Translations under genes and position numbers: made by a program
Origin: Themeda triandra
Lineage: Eukaryota > Streptophyta > Magnoliopsida > Poales > Poaceae
Direction of reading: 5' to 3'
NCBI GenBank assembly: GCA_018135685.1
Contig: JAENPR010001200.1
Coordinates: 62,001 to 126,000 of the forward strand
DNA: 64,000 nucleotides
The notes under the pieces: generated by a model
The model's input: only the letters and a program-made list of their open reading frames with translations
Told to the model about the DNA's origin: nothing
Database searches by the model: none
Shown here: one piece after another, positions 34,048 through 44,283 of the stretch
Layout of the letters: the number at the start of each line of letters is the position of its first letter
How positions within the stretch are numbered: position 1 is the first letter of the stretch

Positions 34048-35145
34048 TGGGGCACCCAACCCAGTTCGCCTTCGGCAATGGAGGTGGGGGGCTCGCGCGC
34101 CGCGACGGCTCTGTCCGCACTGCTTTGGTGCGCCCTGCGCCCGCTGCACCCCCAGCCTTGAGGCGGCGAGCTTCGGCCGGGGTCGCTGCGGCGGGGAGGC
34201 CCCCGCCCACAACTCCGGCGTTCTAGAGCAGCTCGCGGCGGCGGCAATCGTGTGCGCTTGCCCCCTACCACCTGCGTTGTGTGGCAGCAGTGGTGGGTCG
34301 TTGCCGTGGACCGCGGCCTCGGCGGCGGTCCGGCCAACCCCGTCTCGGGGTGGGCGGCGGGACGGCCGTTTGGCCCTCCCCCCGGCCTCCCCACGCACTT
34401 CACCGGGGCCTGTGCCCCCGCAGACGTGCCTCGGCCCCCCTTCCCCTCCTGGTGGCGGGGTGGGCCCTGGCCGATTTGCGGCGCCCTCCCGTCAGCACTC
34501 GGGGTGAGTGCTCTGACGGTGACCAGCGGTCGTCCGGTCTCCCGCCCCGATATGCGGCTAGCCATGACCCACCTGGCGGTGTCCTTGCGCCGGCTTTCCG
34601 TTCACCTCCACCATGACCATCCAGTTCATCAGCACCGGCGGCAGACTCCATGAAGACATCAAGCTACGTCACTGATGGCAGCGGCATCCCGGGACAGCAT
34701 TGGTGAGAACCATGTCCTCAGGCCTACGGGCTAGGACTGGCGACGGTGGCGAGATCGTCATCACCTTCTTGAAGGCGTCGTCTCCGCTGTCCCTCGGGAG
34801 CCACTGCCGGAGCCAACCCGGGAACGAAAAATCCCTTAGGTGCATGGTCCGACGGAGTTGGCGTCTGCGGACGTCATTTCCTTCCTGAAGGCTCCGTTGG
34901 CGCACCTAGGAGCTCCTCCGACGTCTAGTCGTGCCCCTGCTTGCCCCGTTGGGCCACTGGGTTGTCGTTGTGGTGGTGCTGGCCTTTCTTTCTTTTCCTT
35001 TCCTCTCTTGTTGGTTCTTACCGGAGGTGGCTCGGCTCGTTTCAAACCGTCAAATCTTGTTCCACCCCGGTTCCATTGTGTTGCATTGCATTCTCTCTAC
35101 TTAATGAAAAAGATGCGCAAGTCTTTTGCGTATTCGAGAAAAAAT
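34048..35145 (+). mobile_element. GC-rich non-autonomous LINE-like element, right part with LINE-type 3' tail
   Basis: Continues the sequence of 24209-25511 and ends ACTTAATGAAAAAGATGCGC, then AAGTCTTTTGCGTATTCGAG and a short A-tract. The LINE at 39457-41269 ends in nearly the same way (ACTTAATACAAAGATGCGC, then TTTTGCGTATTCGAGAG plus A). A shared tail with a coding LINE, and no ORF2 of its own, suggest mobilisation in trans. Total element about 2.5 kb (16426-16500, 24209-25511 and 34048-35145). Confidence 0.6.
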
Positions 35146-35521
35146 GTGAACTCTTTTTAAATTGGCAACTCTATGCAAATCTTCAGGGAGATCTCTTAGC
35201 TTTGGGCAATCAAGAAGCAACAGGCGCCTAGGCATCAGAACGAGCTGATCATATTGCCTCCGTGTCATTACACACATTTCCTACGTTGGGGGACCAACTT
35301 TCCATATTGCGCATGCCAATGATGTGGAGCAACTCAAGCTTTGGAAAAAAAAAAAAGATTTTGCACTCATCACGCCTTTTCCCAGGATTTCTGCACCAAT
35401 ATTCAGTCACTACTGCAAACAAATCTCTGATTTTTGCATCTCCAAGTCGCTCCAATGGTAGTTTTAAAAAAGGAAAGTCTCTCCAAAGGTGCAGGCATTC
35501 CTGCCCACTACAGCGGCGCAC
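35146..35521 (-). pseudogene. Upstream LRR piece of the split NLR
   Basis: The minus strand reads FPKLELLHIIGMRNMESWSP, then, after a frameshift near 35240, QLVLMPRRLLLLDCPKLRDL and PEDLHRVANLKRVH. These are NLR-type LRRs. Joined in thought to the piece at 16425, the frame continues as KRVH-VEGAHKLQEVV across the insertion point, so the two pieces were one exon. A run of 12 A on the plus strand (35345-35356) gives KIFFFFPK. The NB-ARC half of this gene is not found further right within the window. Confidence 0.78.
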
Positions 35522-35839
35522 TTGTCCTTGTAGTAATCGAATGGGCCATGGGTGTTTTTGTTAGTTCTGGCTCATTTAAGCAGCAGCCACCGACAGCAGT
35601 GGATGCTCCGCTGGAAGAAAATTGGGTGGACTCTGGGCTCACCGCGTCCAGGATGAGCCCCCACCCCGGATGGACGACGCGTGCCCGCACTCCGTATCAA
35701 ACGACTCCGTCGGCACCTCGCGTCGTCGGCTCCCGCGGCAGCTCGCGTCGTTGGCTCGGCTTCAGTTTGCTTCGTCTCCGAGTCGGCCGCAGCCAAACCA
35801 ATCACGGCTCGGCTTCACTTTGCATCGGCCAATAAGAAG

Positions 35840-36220
35840 CCAGATCGTCAGACGTCTGGATCAGTGGAGAATGAAGTACTTTATGAGGTAAAAAAATTAA
35901 CAAACTTACATAATATATTATATGTTTGTTTTAGTTTCAGTATACCTTTAATTGGAATTTTATATGTACAGGAGGTGGTTCTAAAAGCTGGGCAAAATTT
36001 GATCGCTCCTACCGTTGGAATGACATTTGAATCTGTGGAACAAGCTTATGAGATGTACAACACCTATGCCGGCAAGGTTGGATTCAGCATTAGAAAGAGC
36101 AAGACAAAGCACCGCCAAGATGATAGTCTCTGTCAGAAATTTAAAGTTTGCAGCAATCAAGGATTTCGAGAAAATGAGAAATCACAAAAGGATGTAACTT
36201 CACTCTTTTACTGTCATGGA
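35840..36220 (+). pseudogene. Captured FAR1/FHY3-family fragment
   Basis: The first exon ends ...SGSVENEVLYE (35887). An 84-bp intron (35888-35971, GT...AG) follows, then EVVLKAGQNLIAPTVGMTF, ESVEQAYEMYNTYAGKVGFS and IRKSKTKHRQDDSLCQKFKV. This is the start of the FAR1 DNA-binding zinc-finger domain of plant far-red response transcription factors, themselves descended from Mutator transposases. Only the first part of the domain is present and the frame then drifts into unrelated sequence. ATG at 35681 could lead the frame, but that stretch is TIR sequence. Confidence 0.75.
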
Positions 36221-36534
36221 GTGCAAACATGTTCAGACAATGTCATGAATCTATGTAACTGTACATTTCAGAGAAGCATCGCATTCCAGAGAAACAATGC
36301 ATTCCAGTGCTGATCTCAACACAGTCATATATATTTCATAGAGAAGTCATATTTTACATTACTCTTGTGAATCACCATACCCTAAACCTTTCTGTATTTC
36401 TAAAACATATACATTCATGCACACTTTCACTTCCAGGATCAACTACTCATAACCAAGTAAGCTCATGCGCAGACGAGTAAATACATCGTGGTACAAGAGA
36501 AACATTCAGGCATACAATTGAGTCCAGCTCTAGT

Positions 36535-36708
36535 TGCACATGGGAGGTGCCATTGGTGCAGGAGATTTTCCGATTCCTTGTTTCCCAACATATGCAGCCA
36601 CAATTTCATTTAGTGTATCTCTGTATTCAGCATCAGTGCTATTGAACCAGCGGACAAGATTTTGGTATTTCTTTGATTTCCTTAGACTCTCCCAGCGTTG
36701 ACCAATCC
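36535..36708 (-). pseudogene. Captured exon of cytosolic glutamyl-tRNA synthetase
   Basis: After an acceptor TTCTTCAG|GG the minus strand reads IGQRWESLRKSKKYQNLVRW, FNSTDAEYRDTLNEIVAAYV and GKQGIGKSPAP. This matches the linker between the GST-like N-terminal domain and the catalytic core of plant cytosolic GluRS. The catalytic HIGH and KMSKS regions are absent. It is continuous with the TIR-encoded upstream frame, so a chimeric transcript could exist, but no synthetase activity is possible. Confidence 0.72.
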
Positions 36709-37543
36709 CTGAAGAAAAATCGCACAATTTAGTTTGGTAAATATTACAATGGCATTTCAGCTGCTTCCAAAGCTTTGAGAGCATCTTGGAGATGACCAGT
36801 GTTGATTCGGCCATCAGTACGTCTGCGAACAAGCAATCAGAATCAGGCCATGCCCAATGCAACGAGAAAAACAAGAGAAGAAATCTGAAGACGTTATACA
36901 GACAGGAGACAGCTAGCTTCGCACGCTCCAGCGCAGTGAGAAGGAGGCCGATGCCCACGGCATCGTCGGCGCGCGCGCGGCGTCCGTGGGCCTTACTTGC
37001 GGAGGAGGAGGCGGGCGTGGAGGTCGGGAGCAGCAGGCCGGCCCTCCATTCGGCGGACCCGGCGATGCTCCGTCGCCACTTGGGTGCCACGCCCTCTCCG
37101 CCGGAGGACGTCGGATGCAGTAGCCCATGCCGCAGCGAGCCCACGCCGCCGCCGCCTCGAGTCCCAGCCGCAGCGAGCCCTCGCCGCCACCGCAGTACCC
37201 GCCGCAGCGAGCCCACGCCGCCACCGCCTCGAGTCCCCGCCGCAGCGAGCCCTCGCCGCCGCTGCCGCGAGTCCCCGTCGCCGCCGCCATGACATCCTGC
37301 TCCGAATCTGAGCGCCCGATTTGAGCCGCAATTGAGAGTTTGACTGCGGTGCCGAGGGAGCCGACTGATGCGGAGCGCGGCCTGTCGAGGGAGCCAACGA
37401 CACGAGCTGCCGAGGGAGCCGACGACGCGAGGTGTCGAAGGAGTCGTCTGATGCGGAGCGCGGCCACGCGTCGTCCATCCGGGGAGGGGGCTCATCCTGG
37501 ACGCGATGAGCCCAGAGTCCGCCCAATTTTCTTCCGCTCCGCT

Positions 37544-39456
37544 AGGAGTTCCAATGCCAATTGGGTTCTCCAATTTATTGGGAGCGACTAGCGCTCGAAC
37601 GTTCGATCATCGAACGCCCAACGCTACAGGCCCGGCCCATCTTCCTCACCCCCCGCAACGCGCGCACACCCCGCATCGCGCGCGCACACGCCACGCGCGG
37701 GCCAAACAGACGGGAAGCGCGCACACGCCGCCTCCCGCCGCGACACTCCCCCCGCGCGGCCTGCTCCTCCGTGACAGCTCCGCCACCGCCGCCATCCCAA
37801 CATGGTTGCCGTGCTCGGGAACACAAAAAATGAAGAAAAATTAGAAAAAAATTGAAACAAGAGGTGAAATGCAGTTGAAACAAATCAAATTTGCAATTTG
37901 AAACACACGACAAAAACTGAAAAACAAAAATCAAATTTGCAATTTGAAACAAATCAAACTCGCAATTTGAAACAAATCAAATTTACAATTTGAAACACAA
38001 GACAAAAAAAAAAGAAACATCACCACGAGACGAACTGAAACAAACAAAACAGTGAAAAAGGCGAATAAGAAATTGAAACAAAGATTCAAAAGAAAAGAAA
38101 CAAAAACAGATTAAAAACTGAAACAAATAGATTCATGGAGACAAAACTTAAAAAAAAAACAGAAAAAAAATCCGAAACAAATTGAAAAACACTATAGAAA
38201 CAACAGAGAGCAAACGTTCAAAACAAAACTGAAAAATATGAAAAAAAAAAGAACCATCAGCAAAGAACTAGAGAAACATCATGTGAAAGGGTGCTGAAAC
38301 AACCTAAGCAACAAAGCTGAAACACCGAAAAAAAAGAAAAAAGGGATGAGCTCACAGAAGATGGAGGAGGGAGGCTACAGAGGGGAACGGAGGAGGAGGA
38401 GGCCAACCGTGCCGCATACGCGCGGATCCACTGTTGCCCCTCGCCGGATCCCGTCGCCGGATCCACGGCCGCCTCCGCCGGATCCGGCGGATCCGAGGCC
38501 ACCACCGCCAGATCCAGCGGATCTGAGTCCTCCGCCGTCGAAAAACGTCGCCACTGCCATGGCCTATCGGTGTGGGGAGAGGGGGGAGGCCTAGCGGCGT
38601 GGGAGAGGGGGAGGAGCTCGCCGTCGACGAACCGGTGGCCGGGAGCAGCGAGGAGGAACGCCGGAAGGAGGAACAGCAGAGAGGGAGGGATTGCGGAGCG
38701 GCCCCGAAACCCTAGGCCGCCACCGCCGGATCCGCACGGATCTACGGCCGCCGCCGCCGGATCCCGCGCCCCGCGGCCCGCCGCCGCCATGGGGAGGAAG
38801 GAGAAGGAGGCGAGGGCGCGGGAGAGGAGCTCGCCGCCACCATGGGGAAGAGGGAGGAGGGCGCGGGGGGAGCACGGGAGGCCGAGAGCGCGGGGGGACC
38901 TCGTCGCCGTCGTGGCGAGGATGTTGGAGGGAGGAGCAGCCGCCGACGAGGATGGAGGAGAGAGAGCAGGTGAGGAAGAGTGTGGAAGCAGCAGGGCAGT
39001 GTGAAGAAAAATGGCGACACGGAGCATCCGAGGCCCGTCCCTTCCCCCTTCGCAACGCGCGTGCGCGCGGGTCCCCGGGCACGTGGCGTGTGCGCCATGT
39101 CAACACCGATGATGGGCCGGCCGGCCCATGAAGGAGTGTTCGACGCGCGAACGTATAATATGCAGCATTACCGCAATTTATTGTGTGATGATCTAGCACT
39201 TTGGGTAATGACAAGGACGAGTTCCAATGCCAATTGGGGTCTGCAATTTATTGTCGGTTGCCCGATTTGAATGAAAAATCTAGGAGGGTCCCGTTGTACG
39301 ACCTTTGCATTAAAAAAAGCATTTCATAGTGTAATAAGTTTTCGTATCATAGTCGTTACAAATCAAAATACATAAAATTATTCTTTCAAAAAAAACTACC
39401 AAAAGAAACTACATATAATTAAAAGGAACAATTGACATAAAACACATTATTTTCGT
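37544..39456. mobile_element. Probable non-autonomous repeat with A-rich and GGATCC-rich blocks
   Basis: Starts near 37590 with CGTTCGATCATCGAAC...GGCCCGGCCCATC. A degenerate inverted counterpart, CGTTCGCGCGTCGAAC...GGCCGGCCCATC, lies on the minus strand at about 39155-39110. Between them are a GAAACAAA-rich low-complexity tract (about 37840-38330) and a GC-rich tract with repeated CCGGATCC (38430-38530 and 38725-38765). A 35-bp direct repeat (GAGTTCCAATGCCAATTGGG and on) is at 37546-37580 and 39212-39246. Frames here are open by composition only. 39270-39443 is AT-rich with nothing seen. Confidence 0.4.
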
Positions 39457-41269
39457 ATCCTCCCGCGTTCTGGTTAATGGTCGGCCGGGGAGGCCGATCA
39501 GACACCGGCGGGGAGTCAGACAGGGGGACTCACTCTCGCCGATGCTCTTCATCCTCGTGATGGTGGTCTTCGCCAGGCTGATGGTAGCTGCGGTCGAGGA
39601 CCAGCTGCTGCAGCCTACAGGAACGCCGGCCATCAAGCACCACTGCAGCCTCTACGCCGACGACGTTACCATCTTCATGCACCCCAGTGTAGCAGAGGCG
39701 AGGGCGCTGAAAACGGTCCTGCAGTCGTTTGGGGGCGCGTCGGGCTTGAGGACCAACCTCGCCAAGTGCTCTATCACGACAGTCTACGCCCCAGACACCG
39801 ACCTCCAGACCATCCAGGGAATCATCGGCTGCCAGATCTCTGAGTTCCCGATCACCTACCTGGGCCTCCCCCTCAGCACCAAGAAGATCCCCAAGGCCAG
39901 GTACCAGTCCGCTGTGGACTCGGTCGGGGCCCGCCTCCCGGCGTGCCACGGCCCGCTCATGGCGAGGAGCGGGCGTCTCATCTGGGTCAAGTCAGTCCTA
40001 TCGGCGATCCCCATCTACACTATCATTGCGGACGGCTTGCCCTCTTGGGTGATCGAGGAGATCAACATCTGCAGGAGATTCTCCTAGACCGGGAAGGAGG
40101 GCTCCATCTGGGGGAAGTGCATGGTGGCATGGCCCACCGCGTGCCGGCCAACCGACTGGGAATCCCGAACCTTGGACGCACTTCGATAGCCATCCAGTCG
40201 AGATGGCTCTGGCTGCAGCAGACGGACGAGGACCGCGCTTGGTCACAATTGGAGATCAGGGTGCCCAGGGAGGTGCACGACTTCTTCCGCGCCTCAACGT
40301 TCACGGTCCTCGGCAACGGCAGATCCACCCTCTTCTGGCCCGCGAGGTGGATCGATGGCCTCTCCGTGGGAGACATCGCGCCCCTACTGCTCTACTACGT
40401 CGGTGCGAGGGAGATCCGGGAGACCACCGTCGCCGAGGGGCTACAGCACGGGCCGACCGGTCGAACCTGGGTGCGTCAGATTTTCGGGGGGATATCTGTC
40501 GCGGCCACCAGAGAGTACCTCAACCTTTGGCACAGGATCGACTGGGTCGCTCTCTCTCAGGTGGAGGACCGGCTAATCTGGAAATGGTCAGCGGACAGGA
40601 AATACACCGCCAAATCAGCCTACAGGGCACTCCTTGCGGGATCTCACCCCATCCCGGGTTGCAAGAGGATCTGGAAGACGTGGGCACCCCTCAGGGTCAG
40701 GATCTTCCTCTGGCTGGCTATCCGCAGACGCCATTGGATGGCGGACAGGCGACATAGGCACGGACTGCAGGCGAACGACAACTGCCATCTCTGCGACCAG
40801 GAGCCAGAAACGATCGACCACATCATCGCCGAGTGCTCCTTCTCCCGCCAGGTGTGATGGAACATCATGGCAGCGCTACGGGCAGACACCTCGGGGATCG
40901 GAGCCCCGTCCATCGGACAGTGGTGGGACCGCTGGAGGGCGAAGTGGCATGGGGTCAAGAGACAAGGAGCAGACACACTCTTCGCAGTCGTCGCCTGGGA
41001 AATCTGGAAGGAGAGGAATGCACGTTGCTTCAGAGGCGCTGAGGCCACCCTCCACCAAATCCTCAGCAACATCAAGCACACCGCCGACCTGTGGATCGAA
41101 GCCGGTGCGCGGAAACTAGAATGCTTAGTGCCTGAGTAATCCGTTACGTACGCGTTCCTGGGGTGGCGGATTGTGTTGCAAATTTGTATCCACCCCAGAA
41201 AAAACCTGTAAAACTCTCTTCTACTTAATACAAAGATGCGCAAATCTTTTGCGTATTCGAGAGAAAAAA
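39457..41269 (+). mobile_element. 5'-truncated L1-type LINE (3' part of ORF2, decayed)
   Basis: Flanked by 13-bp target duplications with one mismatch: ACATTATTTTCGT (39444-39456) and ACATTATTTGCGT (41270-41282). It codes, from the left, for the RT core region GDSLSPMLFILVM and YADDVTIFM, with ITYLGLPLS following (39542-40087). After a +1-type frameshift near 40085 comes the zf-RVT region, ending CHLCDQEPETIDHIIAECSF (to 40857), then a TGA where Trp is expected (RQV*WNIMAALR), then the C-terminus to 41139. The 3'UTR ends TTTTGCGTATTCGAGAG plus A-tract. Confidence 0.88.
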
Positions 41270-41343
41270 ACATTATTTGCGTCTGCAAAAAATACATTAT
41301 TTTCAATAGCTAATTATGCATTACAAACTAACAACATGTTGAC

Positions 41344-43953
41344 TCAATAATAATCATATCTACTACTGGAGTTGGAGTTATCATGAGTCCCACTGCTAGC
41401 CGCCGTTGAAGGCAGGCCATAAACCCTTGGAGCCGGAGGGTCATCAGCAGGTAGAGGGTCTACTTCCATGGCGCCCTCCATCATCCGCACCACGTTCCTC
41501 ATCGTTGGCCGCATCGATGGATCCCCCTGCACGCACCAGATCGCAATGCGTGCGAACCTCTCCACCCTCTCCAGGTCCAGCAGCGCGTCCTCATCTCCCT
41601 GCACAGCACGCCCAATATGGCCTTCCCTAACCAGGTCCGACACCCATGCTCTCAGTGTCACCGGCACGCCTCTGTCCTCTGAGTCGTTGTCGTCGTCGTC
41701 GCCGCCGCCGCATCGCGGCCGATCCTGGCCATCGTCTGCCGGTGCCGGTGCCGGTGGTGGGTACTTCCTGCAGCAAATTATCTCCAGAAGGACAACACCG
41801 AAGCTGAACACGTCCACCTTGCTGTCCACCTTCCTCTCACTGCTGAACCACTCCGGCGCGAGGTAGCCGAGCGTGCCTCGGACATGGGTGATGGTCTGCT
41901 TTAGCTTGTCGCCGTCAAGGAGCCTGGCGATCCCGAAGTCCGTTATCTTGGGGGTTCGCCTGTCATCCAGCAGGATGTTGTCGGGCTTGATGTCGCAGTG
42001 GACGATCTGGGAGGTGCAGCCGTAGTGCAGGTACTCCAACCCCCGGGCGATGGCCATGGCAGCCTCGGCGCGCCAGCTCCAGGACGGCCTCTCATCGGGC
42101 TTGAAGAGGACGTCGCCGAGGGAGCCTCCTGGCATGAACTCGAAGACGAGCATCCGGTGCACACCTTCCTTGCAGTACCCGACCATCCGGACCAGGTTCC
42201 TGTGGTGGATCCTGCCGATGGACTGCACCTCGTTTTCGAACTCCGTCTCCTGGTACTCGTCCGCTCTCTTGAGCTCCTTCACGGCAACATCATGTGGTTC
42301 TAGGGACTTGATGATGCCATGGTAGACTTTGCCAAAGCCCCCCTGGCCAAGAAGCTTGCTGAACCCATTGGTGGCTCGGCGGAGCTCCTTGCGAGTGAAG
42401 ACCGTCACGCTCAAATGCTTCCTATTTCTTTCCTTCTTGTTAGTGATGTAGCAATGCACTAGGAAGATGCAAGCAGTGGCCAACAGTAACATGCCCAGTC
42501 CAGCAATGACTGCGTAAGGCAGGATCACAGCAGGAGGTCCTTTGGTCCGCACCTTCACCAGTGTCCTCATGCGGCTTGTGCCATTTTGTTGCCACCCGGT
42601 TGTAAGCATAGCAGCTTCCAAGCAGCAATTGCTACTTCCGTCGAACAAGGCAGCTGCGCAGAGGCAATTGTGCAAGCACAGGTATTGGCATTGCTCCACT
42701 GTGATGGGCTGGTGCTGCTCGTAGAATATCGTGTTCACCCAATGCGTGTTGGGCAGCTCCACGAGCTCGAACTCAGAAGAATGGCTCTTCCCGTCGTTGC
42801 AACTGTCCTCAACAAACGATGGAGCACAGCCCTCGTACCTAAACTGGGCGTGCAAGAAGGTGTAGCCACTTGGGCACTCACAGTCGAGCCGGTTGTCAGC
42901 GCCGTACACACAGTATGAGTTGGGTCCACACATACCATGCCGGCCGTTTGTCACCGCTTGGCAGCCGTCGCTTGGCACCGACGGGATCATGACGGACCAT
43001 GTAGCGGCGACATTGCCACCGTTGCGGTCGCCGGTGTTGTTGGGGAGGATGTAGACACGAAGGATGCCGTCTGGGTCGAGCGTGGCGTGCTGGTAGAAGA
43101 ACCTACTGCCTGCTGAAGGAATAGGCTGAGGGGCTGTCAGGTTCCGGCTGGTGCCGTCCGCGAGCCGGTAGTAGAGGTGCCCGACGAGCTCGGCGTCGAA
43201 GAAGAGCGTCGTGTTCCCGTTGCCGACGCAGCAACTATGGGTGCTCCAGTAGGCGTTGGCGGAGGTGTTACCACCTCCTGGCAGGTCCGTCCTGTACCAG
43301 ACGATGTTCCCGTCACGCTCCAGGACGAAACTGAAACGGCCGGCTGAGAAGTCCGTGTCCGAGGCTCTAGACCGAAGGGATCTTCCACTTCCAGGGGACA
43401 TGACCTGCCCCGGGAGCAGAGTGTCCGTGGGGTGTCCAAAGCTCTCCCAGACGACGGTCTTGCGGTCTTCGCCGAGGAACTGGAGGTTGCCGGTGTCTCG
43501 CAGCGCTAGAAGGGAGCCATACTTCTGGCTAGGGTCGGTGGTGTAAGGGCTCCACAACAAGGCCGCATTGCTGGGACTAGCAGGGTTGTCAGCTAGTAGG
43601 GAGAGCTGGCCGGCAGCAGTGAGTTTCAGAACGGACCGGCCTGTGGCGACCACAGCGGAGCTTGAGCCTGGGTCTGCGGCGAACCACACGACCCTGCCAG
43701 CATCAAAGCGAAACCATATCGCTAGGAGGAAGGAGTTGTTGGAGTTGTTGTCGAGGGCGCGGAATCCGAAGGCGAAGTCGCCGGAGGGGCTGGTGATGTA
43801 GTTGGGTGGCGTCAGACTGTCGCCGGCGGCTAAGCTGCTCGGGGCCGACGATATGGTGGCTGAAACCACGTACGGCTGACGAAAAAGCATGGCAACAAGG
43901 AGGAAAAGAGCAAGATGTAGGAGGTGAACAACGGAGAGTTGTGGCTTCTTCAT
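41344..43953 (-). CDS. G-type lectin S-receptor-like serine/threonine kinase (869 aa)
   Basis: Plasma-membrane receptor kinase, single exon, intact. I start it at ATG 43953 (MKKPQLSVVHLLHLALFLLV) because a signal peptide begins there. The frame stays open upstream but only to a GTG, with one further ATG at 43986. Domains: signal peptide (1-31); bulb-type mannose-binding lectin (about 35-160); S-locus/EGF-like region with CGPNSYCVYGADNRLDCECP (about 350-390); PAN-like Cys-rich region (about 395-475); membrane span AVILPYAVIAGLGMLLLATA (about 485-512). The kinase follows, with GQGGFGKVY, Lys in DVAVKELK, HCDIKPDN (non-RD), DFGIAR and APEW. A Pro/Asp-rich insert (about 740-770) sits before the C-terminal lobe ends. 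The LECRK group, to which it looks related, acts in insect and pathogen defence in rice; ligand and role here are unknown. Confidence 0.93.
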   Translation of the reverse strand: MKKPQLSVVHLLHLALFLLVAMLFRQPYVVSATISSAPSSLAAGDSLTPPNYITSPSGDFAFGFRALDNNSNNSFLLAIWFRFDAGRVVWFAADPGSSSAVVATGRSVLKLTAAGQLSLLADNPASPSNAALLWSPYTTDPSQKYGSLLALRDTGNLQFLGEDRKTVVWESFGHPTDTLLPGQVMSPGSGRSLRSRASDTDFSAGRFSFVLERDGNIVWYRTDLPGGGNTSANAYWSTHSCCVGNGNTTLFFDAELVGHLYYRLADGTSRNLTAPQPIPSAGSRFFYQHATLDPDGILRVYILPNNTGDRNGGNVAATWSVMIPSVPSDGCQAVTNGRHGMCGPNSYCVYGADNRLDCECPSGYTFLHAQFRYEGCAPSFVEDSCNDGKSHSSEFELVELPNTHWVNTIFYEQHQPITVEQCQYLCLHNCLCAAALFDGSSNCCLEAAMLTTGWQQNGTSRMRTLVKVRTKGPPAVILPYAVIAGLGMLLLATACIFLVHCYITNKKERNRKHLSVTVFTRKELRRATNGFSKLLGQGGFGKVYHGIIKSLEPHDVAVKELKRADEYQETEFENEVQSIGRIHHRNLVRMVGYCKEGVHRMLVFEFMPGGSLGDVLFKPDERPSWSWRAEAAMAIARGLEYLHYGCTSQIVHCDIKPDNILLDDRRTPKITDFGIARLLDGDKLKQTITHVRGTLGYLAPEWFSSERKVDSKVDVFSFGVVLLEIICCRKYPPPAPAPADDGQDRPRCGGGDDDDNDSEDRGVPVTLRAWVSDLVREGHIGRAVQGDEDALLDLERVERFARIAIWCVQGDPSMRPTMRNVVRMMEGAMEVDPLPADDPPAPRVYGLPSTAASSGTHDNSNSSSRYDYY

Positions 43954-44238
43954 TGTTGGGTCTCTATAGCTGTATGCGTAGAACATCTCACCTGTGTATA
44001 TTTCATAATGGAGGGAGTAGTGGTAATGACTAAGTCGTCGACGTCGTCCAAGTTGGCGGTCCTTCACCACTTACGTTGTTGTCCGAGGGCCACGGCGCAC
44101 TGCACGCGTCATCGGAAATAAAGCTAGCCCCAACGTGTGAAGCAAACTAAGGAAGCATCTAGGGAAGCTCGATCGATCGGCAAGGGATGCGGACCTCTGT
44201 CCGTTTCGCTCCAACTGTCACATAGACGCTTCCAAATG

Positions 44239-44252
44239 CTTGACCATGAGTC

Positions 44253-44283
<31 letters not shown>

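Larger units (their letters stand above)
35613..37535. mobile_element. Pack-type long-TIR DNA transposon (1923 bp) carrying host gene fragments
   Basis: The ends are inverted copies of GGAAGAAAATTGGGYGGACT and onward for about 160 bp (35613-35770 against 37535-37380). They are flanked by the direct repeat GCTCCGCT (35605-35612 and 37536-37543). No transposase is present. The interior holds a FAR1-domain fragment on the plus strand and a glutamyl-tRNA synthetase fragment on the minus strand. Long TIRs plus captured exons fit Pack-MULEs. The 8-bp duplication is one short of the usual 9 for Mutator, so the superfamily is likely rather than proven. Confidence 0.8.

Noticed and set aside
36530..37573. 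347-codon minus-strand ORF as a gene
   Set aside because: It consists of the right TIR of the Pack-type element, an unrelated middle and a single GluRS exon after a splice acceptor, so it is a chimera of transposon and captured sequence.
38257..39027. 256-codon minus-strand ORF
   Set aside because: Low-complexity Pro/Ser/Ala sequence over a GGATCC-rich repeat; the opposite strand is also open.
43954..44070. Upstream extension of the lectin kinase to 44070
   Set aside because: The extended frame starts at GTG and precedes a clear signal peptide that begins at ATG 43953; the extra residues look like 5'UTR.
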